Shown in pieces: positions 17,492 through 26,972 of a DNA stretch of 64,000 bases. Every line of letters begins with the position of its first letter. Position 1 is the first letter of the stretch. A model generated the notes under the pieces. It was not told where the DNA came from. It saw only the letters and a list, made by a program, of their open reading frames with translations, and ran no database searches. The stretch is from CAVONB01 sp963697205 (GTDB taxonomy: Bacteria; Pseudomonadota; Alphaproteobacteria; Rhizobiales; Hyphomicrobiaceae): NCBI GenBank assembly GCA_963697205.1, contig CAVONB010000013.1, positions 372,001 to 436,000 on the forward strand, written 5' to 3'. The position numbers and the translations under genes are program-made.

Positions 17492-19114
17492 TCAGCCCGC
17501 GACCCGCAGTTTCGACAATTGCGTGGCGATGGTCTGGAATACCAGCTTCAAGGCAGTCCCATCGGAAGCCGTGAAGGCGTGCTTGTTGTCGGAGGCGCAC
17601 GCCGCCAGTAGCGACTGCGTCGCCGGGCTGTCCTCCAGTCGGAAAGCGATCGTGTAGATCGTAATCCCTTGGGCCCGTGCATTGCTGCACGCCGCTGTCA
17701 GGTTGGCATCCATCGTCGTCCGATAGGCCGTCGAATTGTAGGTCGTGCCGAGCCGATCCTTCGCACCGAAGCCGTAGGCGTTGTAGTGCGATTTGTTCAT
17801 GTTGGACTGAGCCTGATAGGTGTTCTCGCCGTCCGTCATCAGCACGATGAACTTCTGATTGCCGCTGGTGCCGTAGGCACGTCCCTCCGAGAACGGCAGG
17901 CCCGGCGACAGGATCCGCCAACCCCACATCAGGCCCTCGCCAATGTTGGTGAAACCGCTCGCCACCATTCCCGAGATGGCCGACTCCACCGCCAGGTGAT
18001 CCGACGACAGCGCCAGGATGGGCTTGGTCTGACAGTTCTGGTTGGGCCCGCTGCTGCTGGAAGGCGACTGGCCCGCGTACTTGCAGATCCGCGCCTGCGC
18101 CGCCGCCGTCTCGATCGCCACCTTCGACCAGCGCTTGCATTCGCCCTTGCGGTCGTACCGCGAGCAATAGGTCGGTTGCGGCGAGCACGCCCCGCCGTCA
18201 TCGACGAGGTAGCTGTTGGAGAAGGACTGCCCACCGTCGTTGTCGCTGTCGGGCTCGTCGGGCGCAAACATCGGCACGAACAGCGTCTCAGGCACGTCAG
18301 CCGTCGCCGCCGTGTCCGAATACGCATGTGCGCCGGGCCGCACCTCGACACAACCGTTCCAGGAAACGCTCATGTCGTCGTAGAGCTGGAACCGAGTACG
18401 GCTGGACGCGAAGTTCTCGTAGTGCACTGGCGATTGGCCATCGTTGTCGATAAAGGCCTCGCCGCGGAAGTGTGCCCCAATGTTCACAGAACCCGCGAAC
18501 GGCACCACACCGATGCGGATTTTCTCCGTCCCCTCCGCGCCAGAGAACAGAACGTTGCTCAACGTCTGGGCAGCCGTCTTCAGCTCCTCGATGTAGGTTC
18601 CCCCCATCGAGCCGGAGTTATCGAGGACCAGCGCGACCTCCAGCGTGGTGTTGCCCTTGACGACGCGCGTATCAGCGCCGACCTTCAACTCACGGTGTCC
18701 GAAAGCCCGCAGCAGCGACGAAATGACGGTGCCTTCGGCACGCGCGGTCACCGCGCCGGCGTCGCCGTCGAGCTTCACACTCGTCAGCTGCCCGGTGCTT
18801 CCCGGCCGCAGGTTCGCTTCGAAGAAGGCGTGAGCCGCCGCCGGCCCGGCCGTGTCCTGGTCTTCGGTGCCCAGATGCTCCGCCGCCGCAAGCGCGGCGG
18901 CGTCGAGCGCCCACTGCTCGCGGGTCAACTCCGCCGTGCCCCGCGCATAGTCCAGCGCCAGCGCCGCCCCGAACAGAATGGCCGAGAACGCCAAGGCGAA
19001 CACCACGGCGGCGGCACCCCGCGTATCGTCTGCAAAGCGCTTGAGCAGCCCCGATCGGTCACTCGAATGCCCCTGGCTTGCCGCGCTACGGCGCCAGTCG
19101 ACATGCCCGCCCAT
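17492..19114 (-). CDS. TadG-like pilus protein with TadE-type N-terminus and von Willebrand A domain
   Basis: 540 residues from ATG 19114, which has a perfect AAGGAGG 6 nt upstream. The N-terminus RFADDTRGAAAVVFALAFSAILFGAALALDYARG is the TadE/TadG anchor: one TM helix after a 'RGa.av.fAl' motif. A VWA domain follows, with the MIDAS motif LVLDNSGSMGG (DxSxS) near residues 165-175 and LMTDGENT further on. Between them sit many cysteines (for example SPQPTYCSRYDRKGECKRW and RICKYAGQ), which may form disulphides outside the membrane. TadG-type proteins are minor pilins or assembly factors of the Flp pilus. It lies upstream of cpaC on the same strand. Confidence 0.85.
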   Translation of the reverse strand: MGGHVDWRRSAASQGHSSDRSGLLKRFADDTRGAAAVVFALAFSAILFGAALALDYARGTAELTREQWALDAAALAAAEHLGTEDQDTAGPAAAHAFFEANLRPGSTGQLTSVKLDGDAGAVTARAEGTVISSLLRAFGHRELKVGADTRVVKGNTTLEVALVLDNSGSMGGTYIEELKTAAQTLSNVLFSGAEGTEKIRIGVVPFAGSVNIGAHFRGEAFIDNDGQSPVHYENFASSRTRFQLYDDMSVSWNGCVEVRPGAHAYSDTAATADVPETLFVPMFAPDEPDSDNDGGQSFSNSYLVDDGGACSPQPTYCSRYDRKGECKRWSKVAIETAAAQARICKYAGQSPSSSSGPNQNCQTKPILALSSDHLAVESAISGMVASGFTNIGEGLMWGWRILSPGLPFSEGRAYGTSGNQKFIVLMTDGENTYQAQSNMNKSHYNAYGFGAKDRLGTTYNSTAYRTTMDANLTAACSNARAQGITIYTIAFRLEDSPATQSLLAACASDNKHAFTASDGTALKLVFQTIATQLSKLRVAG

Positions 19115-19347
19115 GCGAACCTCCTTGAGAAAGCGTTGACCGACCCTAGCGAATCCAAACTTCTCCACTCCTAACGCCCGACCTAAAATTTTAAGAAAAT
19201 GCGGGCGGGCCGGCCGCCGATGGCGTCCAGCCGCGCTGGCCTCCAGGCTCTTGCCCTCCCCCGGCCGCATCGGCACGCTACCGGCTCGACACCGCACCGG
19301 ACCCTCGACCGCCGGCGGGAACCAGCGAAACCAGGCAGACACCACCC

Positions 19348-20865
19348 ATGACGCCGGCCAGCACGTCCTCGACCCGCGCCTACCTGCGCGAGCGCTTCAC
19401 CCAGGCCGTCCTGGCACCCGTGCGCGCCTTCCGACTCACCTATCTGCCGCTACTGATGGTTTATTTCGCCTACGGAGCGATGGGCATCATCGGCGTCGCC
19501 CAAAGCTTCTTCGTAAAGAAGTCCCTGACGCTGAGCCCGACGGATCTGGCCGCGCTGGGCGTCTGGCTTGCCCTGCCCTGGGCGATCAAGATGGTGTTCG
19601 GCGAGCTCGTCGACACCGTGGCGCTGCTGGGCTCGCGCCGGCGCATCTATGTCTTCCTTGGCGCCGCTCTCGTCGCCACGAGCATGGTGCTGATGGCCGC
19701 CGCGGCCGGCAGCTGGACGACGATCCTCGGCCCCGACCGGCTCTACATTGCCGCCGCCTTGCTGGGCGTCCTCGGCGTGGTCCTTCAGGACGTCGTGGCC
19801 GATGCCATGTCGACTGAGGTCGTCCCCCGTGTCGATGCGGCCGGCAATCCTCGCGAAAAGGCCGACATAGACTACGACCTCGGCATGGTGCAGGCCCTGG
19901 GTCGGCTTGCCCTTTACGCAGGCATCCTGTCCACGGCGCGACTGGCGGGCTGGCTGGCCGAGCGCTACAGCTACGAGACCGTCTTCCTGATCGGCCTCCT
20001 CGTGCCCCTCATCTCGGTTACGGGCGCCGCCGTGGTCCGCCTGTCCGAAAGCGACTCCCGTCCGACCGACTGGCGCATCCTCGGCGGCGGCCTCGCATTC
20101 GGCGCAGCCGTCGTCGCCCTCGGCCTCATCGACTTGCCCTTCGGCCAGGAGGTCGTCTTCGTTCTGTCGCTCGCCGTCATCGTCGCGATGCTCGTGCGCG
20201 TCACCGCCGAGGTCGATCCCGACACCCGGCGCATGATTTTCTATGCCGGCCTCCTGATTTTCGCCTTTCGCGCCGTTCCCGGCGTCGGCCCCGGCTACTC
20301 TTGGTTCGCCATCGACCGCCTCGGCTTCGATGAGGCCTTTTTCGGCCGCCTGGGCGAGCTGAGCGCCCTGCTCGGCCTGCTTGCCGCCTGGTTCCTGTCG
20401 GACGCCATCACCCGGCAGCCAGTCGCCCGCGTCCTGCTGTGGCTGACCATCGCCGGCGGCATCCTCGCCGTCCCCAACCTGCTGCTCGTGACCGACGCCT
20501 GGAAGGCGACCGGCCTGGAGGCGCGCACCATCGCCCTCCTCGATGCCGCAGCCGAGTCCCCGCTCGTCCAGGTCAGCATGATCCCGCTGCTGACGCTGAC
20601 CGCCATCTATGCGCCTGCCCGCCACCGCGCCACCTGGTTTGCCCTGATGGCCTCGTTCATGAACCTCGCCCTGGTCGCCGGCCAGCTCCAGACGAAGTAC
20701 CTGAACATCATTTTCCCAATCGAACGCGGTAACTACGACAATCTCGCCGTGCTGGTCGCCGTCGCCGCGTGCCTCGGCGTCATCATCCCGCTGTCCGTCA
20801 TCCTCGCCTTAAGACGGCGGGTGACAACGAGCGACACACCCCGCCGGCAAGCCGGACCAGCCTGA
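19348..20865 (+). CDS. BT1-type MFS transporter
   Basis: 505-residue inner-membrane protein with about 12 hydrophobic segments. The start region (YLPLLMVYFAYGAMGIIGVAQSFFVKKSLTLSPTDLAALGVWLALPWAIKMVFGELVD) resembles the folate/biopterin transporter (BT1) branch of the major facilitator superfamily: the L..s...la.lg....lPW..K...G...D signature at about residues 48-85 is typical. LQDVVADAMSTE near 150 is another hallmark. Bacterial members have unknown substrates. ATG 19348 has only a weak ribosome-binding site. It diverges from the TadG-like gene across 233 bp and is not part of the pilus group. Confidence 0.82.
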   Translation: MTPASTSSTRAYLRERFTQAVLAPVRAFRLTYLPLLMVYFAYGAMGIIGVAQSFFVKKSLTLSPTDLAALGVWLALPWAIKMVFGELVDTVALLGSRRRIYVFLGAALVATSMVLMAAAAGSWTTILGPDRLYIAAALLGVLGVVLQDVVADAMSTEVVPRVDAAGNPREKADIDYDLGMVQALGRLALYAGILSTARLAGWLAERYSYETVFLIGLLVPLISVTGAAVVRLSESDSRPTDWRILGGGLAFGAAVVALGLIDLPFGQEVVFVLSLAVIVAMLVRVTAEVDPDTRRMIFYAGLLIFAFRAVPGVGPGYSWFAIDRLGFDEAFFGRLGELSALLGLLAAWFLSDAITRQPVARVLLWLTIAGGILAVPNLLLVTDAWKATGLEARTIALLDAAAESPLVQVSMIPLLTLTAIYAPARHRATWFALMASFMNLALVAGQLQTKYLNIIFPIERGNYDNLAVLVAVAACLGVIIPLSVILALRRRVTTSDTPRRQAGPA

Positions 20866-21093
20866 AAACTGACGCCGGACTGGACGCACAGTGCGCCCAC
20901 GGCCCCAAACGTGGCTTACCGGTCACGCTGCCAAATCGGATCGCCGTTCAGCCACAACCGCGCCTTGACCCCGCCGCCCTGCCCGGACAAACGTCACCCA
21001 ACACGGTCCGTGCGCTATAGCGCGCGACCGATCGCAAGCGCGATGGCGGGGAAAAAGGCCGTCGCGGTTCGCCGGGGATCGACGAGGATCGAA

Positions 21094-21357
21094 ATGACGG
21101 ACAACGTAAGTCGCCAGACCGACGGCGACGGCTTGCGTCTGCAGGGACATTCGCTTCTCGGCTGGGCGCTGCGCCGGACCTTGATCGGCGTTGCCATTCT
21201 CACCGTGACCATCAGTGCCGCGGCATGGCTGCTGTATGCCGCCATCGACCAGGAGGCGGAAGCCAGCGGCATCGCCGCCCGCACGCCCGCCGAGATCGTG
21301 GCACCCGCACCCGCCAATCCACCCCCACCCGGCTTACGCCTCGAAACCAACCGTTGA
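21094..21357 (+). CDS. Small single-pass membrane protein
   Basis: 87 residues from ATG 21094, chosen because GAGGATCGAA precedes it; an alternative ATG at 21043 would add 17 basic residues. One TM helix is clear (LRRTLIGVAILTVTISAAAWLLYAAI, about residues 24-49), with a short cytosolic start and a Pro/Ala-rich end (IVAPAPANPPPPGLRLE). I do not recognise the family. It lies 247 bp before the first GH114 gene on the same strand, so a link to polysaccharide export is possible but only positional. Confidence 0.55.
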   Translation: MTDNVSRQTDGDGLRLQGHSLLGWALRRTLIGVAILTVTISAAAWLLYAAIDQEAEASGIAARTPAEIVAPAPANPPPPGLRLETNR

Positions 21358-21604
21358 CACCGAGGCGGCAGCCCACTTGGCCAGTGCAACCGAAACACGG
21401 GCCCGACCGGGTCGCCGTCCACGCCGCGCGGCCACACACGCCAACCGCCCGTCCTTCCCGACCCCACCACCTTGCCACAGCGGGCACAGACCCTCGCCAT
21501 ACTTTGGCGCGCAGTGCACATCATGCTGCGTGACGACCGGTTAAGCAGCGGCAGGCACAATAGCCTCGAAATGTCCGCGGCGACCCGGGCGGGGTGACGG
21601 AGAC

Positions 21605-22741
21605 ATGCGCGAAACGGCAACAGCTTTTCTACGGCGCGGGGTGCGCGCCGTAGTGGCCCTGCAGGTAGCTGGCGTGATGGCTGGCTTCGCCGTCATGGCC
21701 GTCAGTGCAGAACCCGTCACCGCCGCCCGCCGCGACCCCGGCGAACTCGTCGTACCGGCGCCCCGGCCCGCCACGCGGCCAGCAACCCGGCCAGTGACGC
21801 GCCCAGTCACGCCGTCTTCCAAGCCAACAGTCACGCAACCTGTCGACAAGGACGCCGAAGCCCGCCGCCGCGCCGCCATCGGCGCCGTCCGCTCCTGGGG
21901 CTATCAGCTCGCCGGCTTGCGGCTGCCCGACGTGCAGAAATCGCCCTACGACCTGCTCGTCGTCGACGCGACCACCGGTCTCGCCGAAGGCCGTCACTTT
22001 CGGCCCGACGAGGTCGCTCGCCTGCAGAAGACACCGCGCGGCACACGCCGCCTGGTGGCCTCCTATCTCTCCATCGGCGAGGCCGAGGACTACCGACCCG
22101 ACTACTTCAGCCGCGAGTATCTGGAAGAGGACGCGCCGGACTGGCTGATGAGCGAGAATCCGCAATGGCGCGGCAACCGCATCATCCGTTTCTGCGACGA
22201 AGGCTGGCAGCGCACCATCCTCGGCGACGACGATGGCCGTAACGTCTACAACGCCGTCGAGCCCTCACCGCTCAACCGGCTGATCGAGCTCGGCTTCGAC
22301 GGCGTCTACCTCGACCGCGTCGACGTCTACGGCGAGGTTGCCGAACACTGCCCGGACGCCGAACGCCGCATGGTCGACTTCGTCGCGCGCCTCGCCCGCC
22401 ACGCCCGCAAGACCAAGCCCGACTTCCTGGTCATCCTGCAGAACGCAGAAGAGCTGCTGCGCCATCCCCGGATGATCGAGGCGATCGACGCCATCGCCAA
22501 GGAGGACCTCTTCTACGGCAACGATCACAGCCAGCGCGCCAACGACCCCGTCACCGTGCGCGATACGCTGGCCAACCTGCGCCGCGCAAAGTCCGCCGGC
22601 CGCCCCGTCTTCGTCGTCGACTACGTCCGTGACCCCAAGACCATCGCTACTGCCCGCCGCCGCATCGAGGCCGAAGGCTTCATCGGCTATATCGGCCCCC
22701 GCGATCTGCAACGACTCTGGCTGCCCGGCATCGATTTCTGA
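21605..22741 (+). CDS. Exported GH114-family glycoside hydrolase (PelA hydrolase-like), copy 1
   Basis: 378 residues: signal peptide (VVALQVAGVMAGFAVMAVSA), a Pro/Thr/Arg linker with repeating RPxT units at about 54-70, then a TIM-barrel of the MJ1477/TM1410 endo-alpha-1,4-polygalactosaminidase type. Key blocks are AVRSWGYQLAGL, YDLLVVDAT (D121), VASYLSIGEAEDYR (E159 and E161) and GFDGVYLDRVD (D237), then LVILQNAEELLRH and AKEDLFYG. In Pseudomonas this domain forms the N-terminal half of PelA and cleaves Pel polysaccharide, a galactosamine-rich polymer. Here it is a separate gene facing the pel operon, and likely acts on the same polymer in the periplasm. ATG 21605 follows GACGGAGAC. Confidence 0.83.
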   Translation: MRETATAFLRRGVRAVVALQVAGVMAGFAVMAVSAEPVTAARRDPGELVVPAPRPATRPATRPVTRPVTPSSKPTVTQPVDKDAEARRRAAIGAVRSWGYQLAGLRLPDVQKSPYDLLVVDATTGLAEGRHFRPDEVARLQKTPRGTRRLVASYLSIGEAEDYRPDYFSREYLEEDAPDWLMSENPQWRGNRIIRFCDEGWQRTILGDDDGRNVYNAVEPSPLNRLIELGFDGVYLDRVDVYGEVAEHCPDAERRMVDFVARLARHARKTKPDFLVILQNAEELLRHPRMIEAIDAIAKEDLFYGNDHSQRANDPVTVRDTLANLRRAKSAGRPVFVVDYVRDPKTIATARRRIEAEGFIGYIGPRDLQRLWLPGIDF

Positions 22742-22933
22742 GCGGCCCATTCCCCCCGCGCGCCGCCCAGCCCGCATTGGACATGGTTAATAGCGCGCTG
22801 GGAACATCGCGCCACCTTGACGCCGCCAACCCCTGCCACCTACAGCACGTCCAGCATCCGCGCCAAGGACACGGCGCCGACAGACGCGCGCACGGCTGCG
22901 GTGGACCGGGGCACGCGACAGAAAGACGGCCCA

Positions 22934-23977
22934 ATGAATTGCGACATGCCAGTCCCGCATCACCACGCGACCGCAACGCGCGTGTCCGCGCGTTCGCGCG
23001 CCACCGCTGTCAAAAGAGCCATCGCCATCACCACGATGGTCGCGATCGCGTCATTCGCACTGCCCGCCAGCGCACAGGCCCCTGCCGCCGACGCCAAGTC
23101 CGCCACGACACCGGCGAAGGCCGCCACCCCGGATCGGCGCGCTGCCCTGCGCCGGATCCGCAACTGGGGCTATCAGCTCAAGCGCATCTCCAAGCACGCC
23201 GTCGCCGCTTCCCCCTTCGACCTCATGGTCATCGACTACGCGCCCGATCGCATCAGCGGCCGCGAAGAACCCTTCACCCGCGCCGAGCTCGCAGCGATGC
23301 AATCCAAGCCCGGCGGCGGCCGGCGCCTGGTCTTCGCGTACCTGTCGATCGGCGAAGCCGAGCGCTATCGCACGTATTGGCACCAGAGTTGGTATGCGAA
23401 CCCGCCATCCTGGCTCGGCCGCGAGAACCCCCAATGGCCAGGCAACTACCCCGTCCGCTTCTGGGACCCCGCGTGGCAGTCACTGATCTTCGGAACGCCC
23501 GGCGCTTATCTCGATCGCATCCTCGCAGCCGGCTTCGACGGCATCTATATCGACCGCGCCGACATCGCCGACCACTGGCTCCCGAGCCGTCCGCGCGCAC
23601 GCGATGAGATGGCGCGTCTCATTGTCCGCATGTCCGCCTACGCGCGCCGCAAGCGGGGCGACGTACTCATCCTGATGCAGAACGCCGAAGAGCTCCTGGA
23701 ACGGCGCGCCGTCGTCGATGCCATCGACGGTGTCGCCAAGGAGGATCTCTTCTACGGCATCAACCACGACCAGTCGGCCAACCCCAAGGGCGACGTCCAG
23801 GCTTCCGTCGACTTGCTGCAGCGCCTCAAGCGACGCGGTAAATCGGTGCTGGTGGTGGAGTATCTGCCGCACGGCTCCGACAAGGCCGACGACGTCGTGC
23901 GCCGCGCGCGCGGCCTTGGCTACGTGCCGCTCGTCGCCGGCCGCGCCCTAGACGTCATGCCCGCGCCCGTACGCTGA
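22934..23977 (+). CDS. Exported GH114-family glycoside hydrolase (PelA hydrolase-like), copy 2
   Basis: About 347 residues from ATG 22934, with a signal peptide (AIAITTMVAIASFALPASAQA). It has the same barrel as the preceding gene: IRNWGYQLKRI, FDLMVIDYA (D101), VFAYLSIGEAERYR (E141 and E143), GFDGIYIDRAD (D207), LILMQNAEELLE and AKEDLFYG. The two proteins are clearly related, but their linkers and many loops differ, so the duplication is old. The start could also be 12 nt later (MPVPHH) because the ribosome-binding site is weak. The gene ends 8 bp from the pelG stop on the opposite strand, so it converges with the pel operon. A role in trimming or releasing Pel polymer is inferred from family and location. 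Confidence 0.82.
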   Translation: MNCDMPVPHHHATATRVSARSRATAVKRAIAITTMVAIASFALPASAQAPAADAKSATTPAKAATPDRRAALRRIRNWGYQLKRISKHAVAASPFDLMVIDYAPDRISGREEPFTRAELAAMQSKPGGGRRLVFAYLSIGEAERYRTYWHQSWYANPPSWLGRENPQWPGNYPVRFWDPAWQSLIFGTPGAYLDRILAAGFDGIYIDRADIADHWLPSRPRARDEMARLIVRMSAYARRKRGDVLILMQNAEELLERRAVVDAIDGVAKEDLFYGINHDQSANPKGDVQASVDLLQRLKRRGKSVLVVEYLPHGSDKADDVVRRARGLGYVPLVAGRALDVMPAPVR

Positions 23978-23984
23978 CCGACCC

Positions 23985-25448
23985 TCACGACCCGCGCGCG
24001 CGCACCAGCGCTGCACGGATCCGCCGCGACAGCGGCCCCAGCGTGCCCCCCGTGCTCTCCAGGATCGTCGGGTTGTTGGCGATGAAGGTCAGGAAGTTCA
24101 ACCGCTCGAACGTCGCGTCGGCCAGGCGATAGGCCACGAAGCTCGCGATCACGCACGAAAGGAAGTAGCCGACGCCGTAGGTGTCCTCCCCGAGCCACAC
24201 GGTCAAAAGCGTCAGTCCGACGTTCAGCACCAGAAACAGCGCCTGCAGCGACAGATAAAGACGTCGCCGGTCGAAGAACAGCAGCATCGACGTGGCCGCG
24301 ATGAACACGAACTGGAACACCGCCGCCATCGCGCCGTAACGCAGGATCGCGATCTGACGGAAATGCAGGTTGAGCGCCTCCACGATCAACGGCGCCGTCA
24401 GCACCAGGATCGTGCACAGCCCCGCCTGCGCCAGCGTCACCAGAACCAGGTTGTCGAGCGTGTAGCTGGCCAGCTCGCCCCGTGCAGTCTCGATCTGTCC
24501 GTACGTGCCGTGGTTCTGGATCGTCGCGTAGTAGCGCTGGTAACGCTCGAAGAAGTCGGTCTCCAGCTTCACTACGAACGTCGCCAGCGATGGAATGATA
24601 ATCAACGACGCAATAAACATCGCACTGTCATAGAGCGGCGCATGCACCAGCCCCGCCTCGACCGTCTCGCGCGCCGAAGAAAACCAGAAGATCCACTTGT
24701 CGATCCAAACCGCCGCCGTGCCCAGCAGCGAGCCCAGCGCCAAATGACGGTAGTCTACGAGACCGACCAGCAGCGCGCGCACACCGGCGCCCGGCCGCGT
24801 CACCGGATGGGGAAATGTCGCTAGCACCCGATGCGTCATCCCGGTCAGCACGAGCAACAAGCCCGAAAGAAATCCCCAAACCATACCCGGCGCGCCGAGC
24901 CCCAGGCCCGCAGCCGTCACAGCCGCGACGAGCGCCACCGCAAGACCGACCAGAAATGACCACGTCACCGCGCGATAGTCGCGAACCGCGCCGCAAAAGC
25001 ACAACGCCACCCAGATCAACGCCACGGTCGCCGCGCATGCGACCATCGGCACCGCCAGCCTCGACGTTACGGAAAAGTAGACGGCCGTCGCCGTCATGCC
25101 CGCCGCCACCAGTCCCCCAGAAAGCATGAAGGCGCCGAACAACAGCGTGGGCACTTGCGACGCCTGGTGTAACCACAGCGCATCCGCGACCAGCCGCGTG
25201 GCCACGATCGTGATCGGTGCCGTCAACACCAGCGAGATCGCAAACGCATAGATCACCACGACGCGGAAGTCGGACAGCGTGGCCGCACCCACGATGCGCT
25301 CGCCCAGAAACGACACGCCCGCCAAGCTCAGGATCGTGAACAGCCAGGGCCCCGCGGCGATCACCGACGCATGTCCGAACGCGGCCACGACCGAAGAGAT
25401 CAACTCCTGTCGGCTGAGCTGGCGCAGCTGGAACCCGATCCCCGCCAT
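23985..25448 (-). CDS. pelG: Pel exopolysaccharide inner-membrane transporter PelG
   Basis: 487-residue polytopic membrane protein with about 12 TM segments, of the length and start (MAGIGFQLRQLSRQELISS) typical of PelG in the MATE-like flippase superfamily. It also contains SVVAAFGHASVIAAGPWLFTIL and, near the middle, KWIFWFSSARETVEAGLVHAPLYDSAMF. With PelF and the PelD/PelE scaffold it moves the growing galactosamine-rich chain across the inner membrane. It is the last gene of the minus-strand operon; its ATG lies 3 bp after the pelF stop, which indicates co-translation. Confidence 0.92.
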   Translation of the reverse strand: MAGIGFQLRQLSRQELISSVVAAFGHASVIAAGPWLFTILSLAGVSFLGERIVGAATLSDFRVVVIYAFAISLVLTAPITIVATRLVADALWLHQASQVPTLLFGAFMLSGGLVAAGMTATAVYFSVTSRLAVPMVACAATVALIWVALCFCGAVRDYRAVTWSFLVGLAVALVAAVTAAGLGLGAPGMVWGFLSGLLLVLTGMTHRVLATFPHPVTRPGAGVRALLVGLVDYRHLALGSLLGTAAVWIDKWIFWFSSARETVEAGLVHAPLYDSAMFIASLIIIPSLATFVVKLETDFFERYQRYYATIQNHGTYGQIETARGELASYTLDNLVLVTLAQAGLCTILVLTAPLIVEALNLHFRQIAILRYGAMAAVFQFVFIAATSMLLFFDRRRLYLSLQALFLVLNVGLTLLTVWLGEDTYGVGYFLSCVIASFVAYRLADATFERLNFLTFIANNPTILESTGGTLGPLSRRIRAALVRARGS

Positions 25449-25451
25449 GCC

Positions 25452-26972
25452 TCACCTCGCCCCACCGATATGGTGGGCATAAAGGTCCCGGTAGGCCGCG
25501 ACCGCCTGCTCGGAGCGATAGTACGCCGCAACCCGTGCGCTCAACGCCTCGCCATAGCGCCGCCGGCGCCCGGGATCGCCCAGCAATCCCCCGACCGCTT
25601 CCGCGATCTCGTCGGGCGACACCACGTTGACCACGACACCGCCGGGGCCGAGCGCCGGCGTCTCATCCGCACGCCCCTCGATGATCTCGCGACACGAGCC
25701 GACGTTGGTTGCAACGAAGGGTATGCCGGCCGCACCCGCTTCCAGCACGACCAGCGGCTGGCTTTCACTGAGCGAGCTCAGCACCGCAACGTGCACCTCC
25801 GGCAGATAGCGCGTGATGTCGACGCCGCCGGTGAACGTCACCACGTCATCGGCCCCGATCTGCTGCGCAAAGGCGCGACACTCCGCGACGTACTCGACAT
25901 CCTCGTCGAGCGGTCCCATCACCCACGCGCGCAGCGCCGGCACCTTGTCCCGCAGGATGCGCGCTGCCGCGATGAACGCCTTCACGTCCTTGATCGGCAC
26001 CACCCGCCCGATCAGCGCCATCGTCGGCCGCTGATCCTCGCCCGCCCGCTGAAGTCCCGCATAGCGCGCGACATCAATACCGTTGGCGATCACGCGCAAC
26101 CGGTCGGGCGCCGCCCCCAGCACGCGCTGGACCCGTTGGTTGTCCTCGTAGAGCGTCACCACCTCCGAGCACGCCTCATAGCAGGTACGCGCGAACGCCT
26201 CGAACGCACGCACCCACATGTCGCGCAGATCGAAGCGGGGATCATCGAGCGCGTGGCCCTTGTCGACGGTGTCGGCGACCCAATCGGCCATCAAAAGCTC
26301 GATGCGCCGCTCGTTGGTGTAAATGCCGTGCTCCGTCAGCAGCACCGGGCGGCCAGTCTCCAGACCCGCCCGCGCCGCCAGCACGCCCGCATAGCCCGTC
26401 GAGATCGCATGATAGAGCTTGGCGCGCGGCAACTCGAACTCGAGCGTCGCGAAGATCCCGCCCAGCAGCGCCCGCCATGCCCAGAAGTAGTGCAGGAACG
26501 AGCCGTAGGGCATTTCGGTATGATACATGCGCTGGACGATGTGCCAGGCGTCCGGCGAGTTGAACAAGGCCCGCATCGCATGCGGCGATCCCAGCTCCGA
26601 CACTTCGTCGACGATCCGCCGCAGTGAATCGAGCCCGCCCACCGTCACGAGGTGATTGAGCAAATCCGCCAGCCGCTCCAGATGCCGGATGCGCCCGCGA
26701 CCCGACGGCGGCGCGCCGAAATCCTGCAGGTAGAGCCGATGCAGACGCGACACGTTCTCCGGCAGCACATAGCGCGGCGGCTGATCAGTCGGCCGCGGCC
26801 ACAACGAGACGACCGAGAACGTCGTCTGCGGCTGCTGGCGCATCAGCCAGTCGATCCAGCTCGACACCCCGCCCGGCACGAAGGGATAGCAGCCCTCCAC
26901 CAACAGGCAAACGTCGGTTTCTCCCTCGGACCGGTAGGGCGCCAGCGCTGGGGGTCCGCCCGCCCGCGTCAT
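25452..26972 (-). CDS. pelF: Pel glycosyltransferase PelF (GT4 family)
   Basis: 506-residue cytosolic glycosyltransferase. The PelF start signature DVCLLVEGCYPFVPGGVSSWIDWL is at about residues 18-40. The second Rossmann domain has ALIGRVVPIKDVKAFI and the EX7E nucleotide-sugar motif ESQPLVVLE within SLSESQPLVVLEAGAAGIPFVAT. PelF polymerises Pel, using UDP-GalNAc/GlcNAc in the characterised systems. The start ATG 26972 overlaps the pelE stop by four bases (ATGA), which decides it over a much longer open frame. The length agrees with Pseudomonas PelF (about 507 residues), and all visible motifs are intact. Confidence 0.93.
   Translation of the reverse strand: MTRAGGPPALAPYRSEGETDVCLLVEGCYPFVPGGVSSWIDWLMRQQPQTTFSVVSLWPRPTDQPPRYVLPENVSRLHRLYLQDFGAPPSGRGRIRHLERLADLLNHLVTVGGLDSLRRIVDEVSELGSPHAMRALFNSPDAWHIVQRMYHTEMPYGSFLHYFWAWRALLGGIFATLEFELPRAKLYHAISTGYAGVLAARAGLETGRPVLLTEHGIYTNERRIELLMADWVADTVDKGHALDDPRFDLRDMWVRAFEAFARTCYEACSEVVTLYEDNQRVQRVLGAAPDRLRVIANGIDVARYAGLQRAGEDQRPTMALIGRVVPIKDVKAFIAAARILRDKVPALRAWVMGPLDEDVEYVAECRAFAQQIGADDVVTFTGGVDITRYLPEVHVAVLSSLSESQPLVVLEAGAAGIPFVATNVGSCREIIEGRADETPALGPGGVVVNVVSPDEIAEAVGGLLGDPGRRRRYGEALSARVAAYYRSEQAVAAYRDLYAHHIGGAR

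Noticed and set aside
19184..19195. CtrA-type site in the AT-rich patch before the TadG-like gene
   Set aside because: It contains a TAAAATTTTA palindrome but not TTAA-N7-TTAA.
25371..26627. A 418-codon plus-strand frame opposite pelF
   Set aside because: It has no domain and mirrors pelF, which has the full glycosyltransferase motif set.
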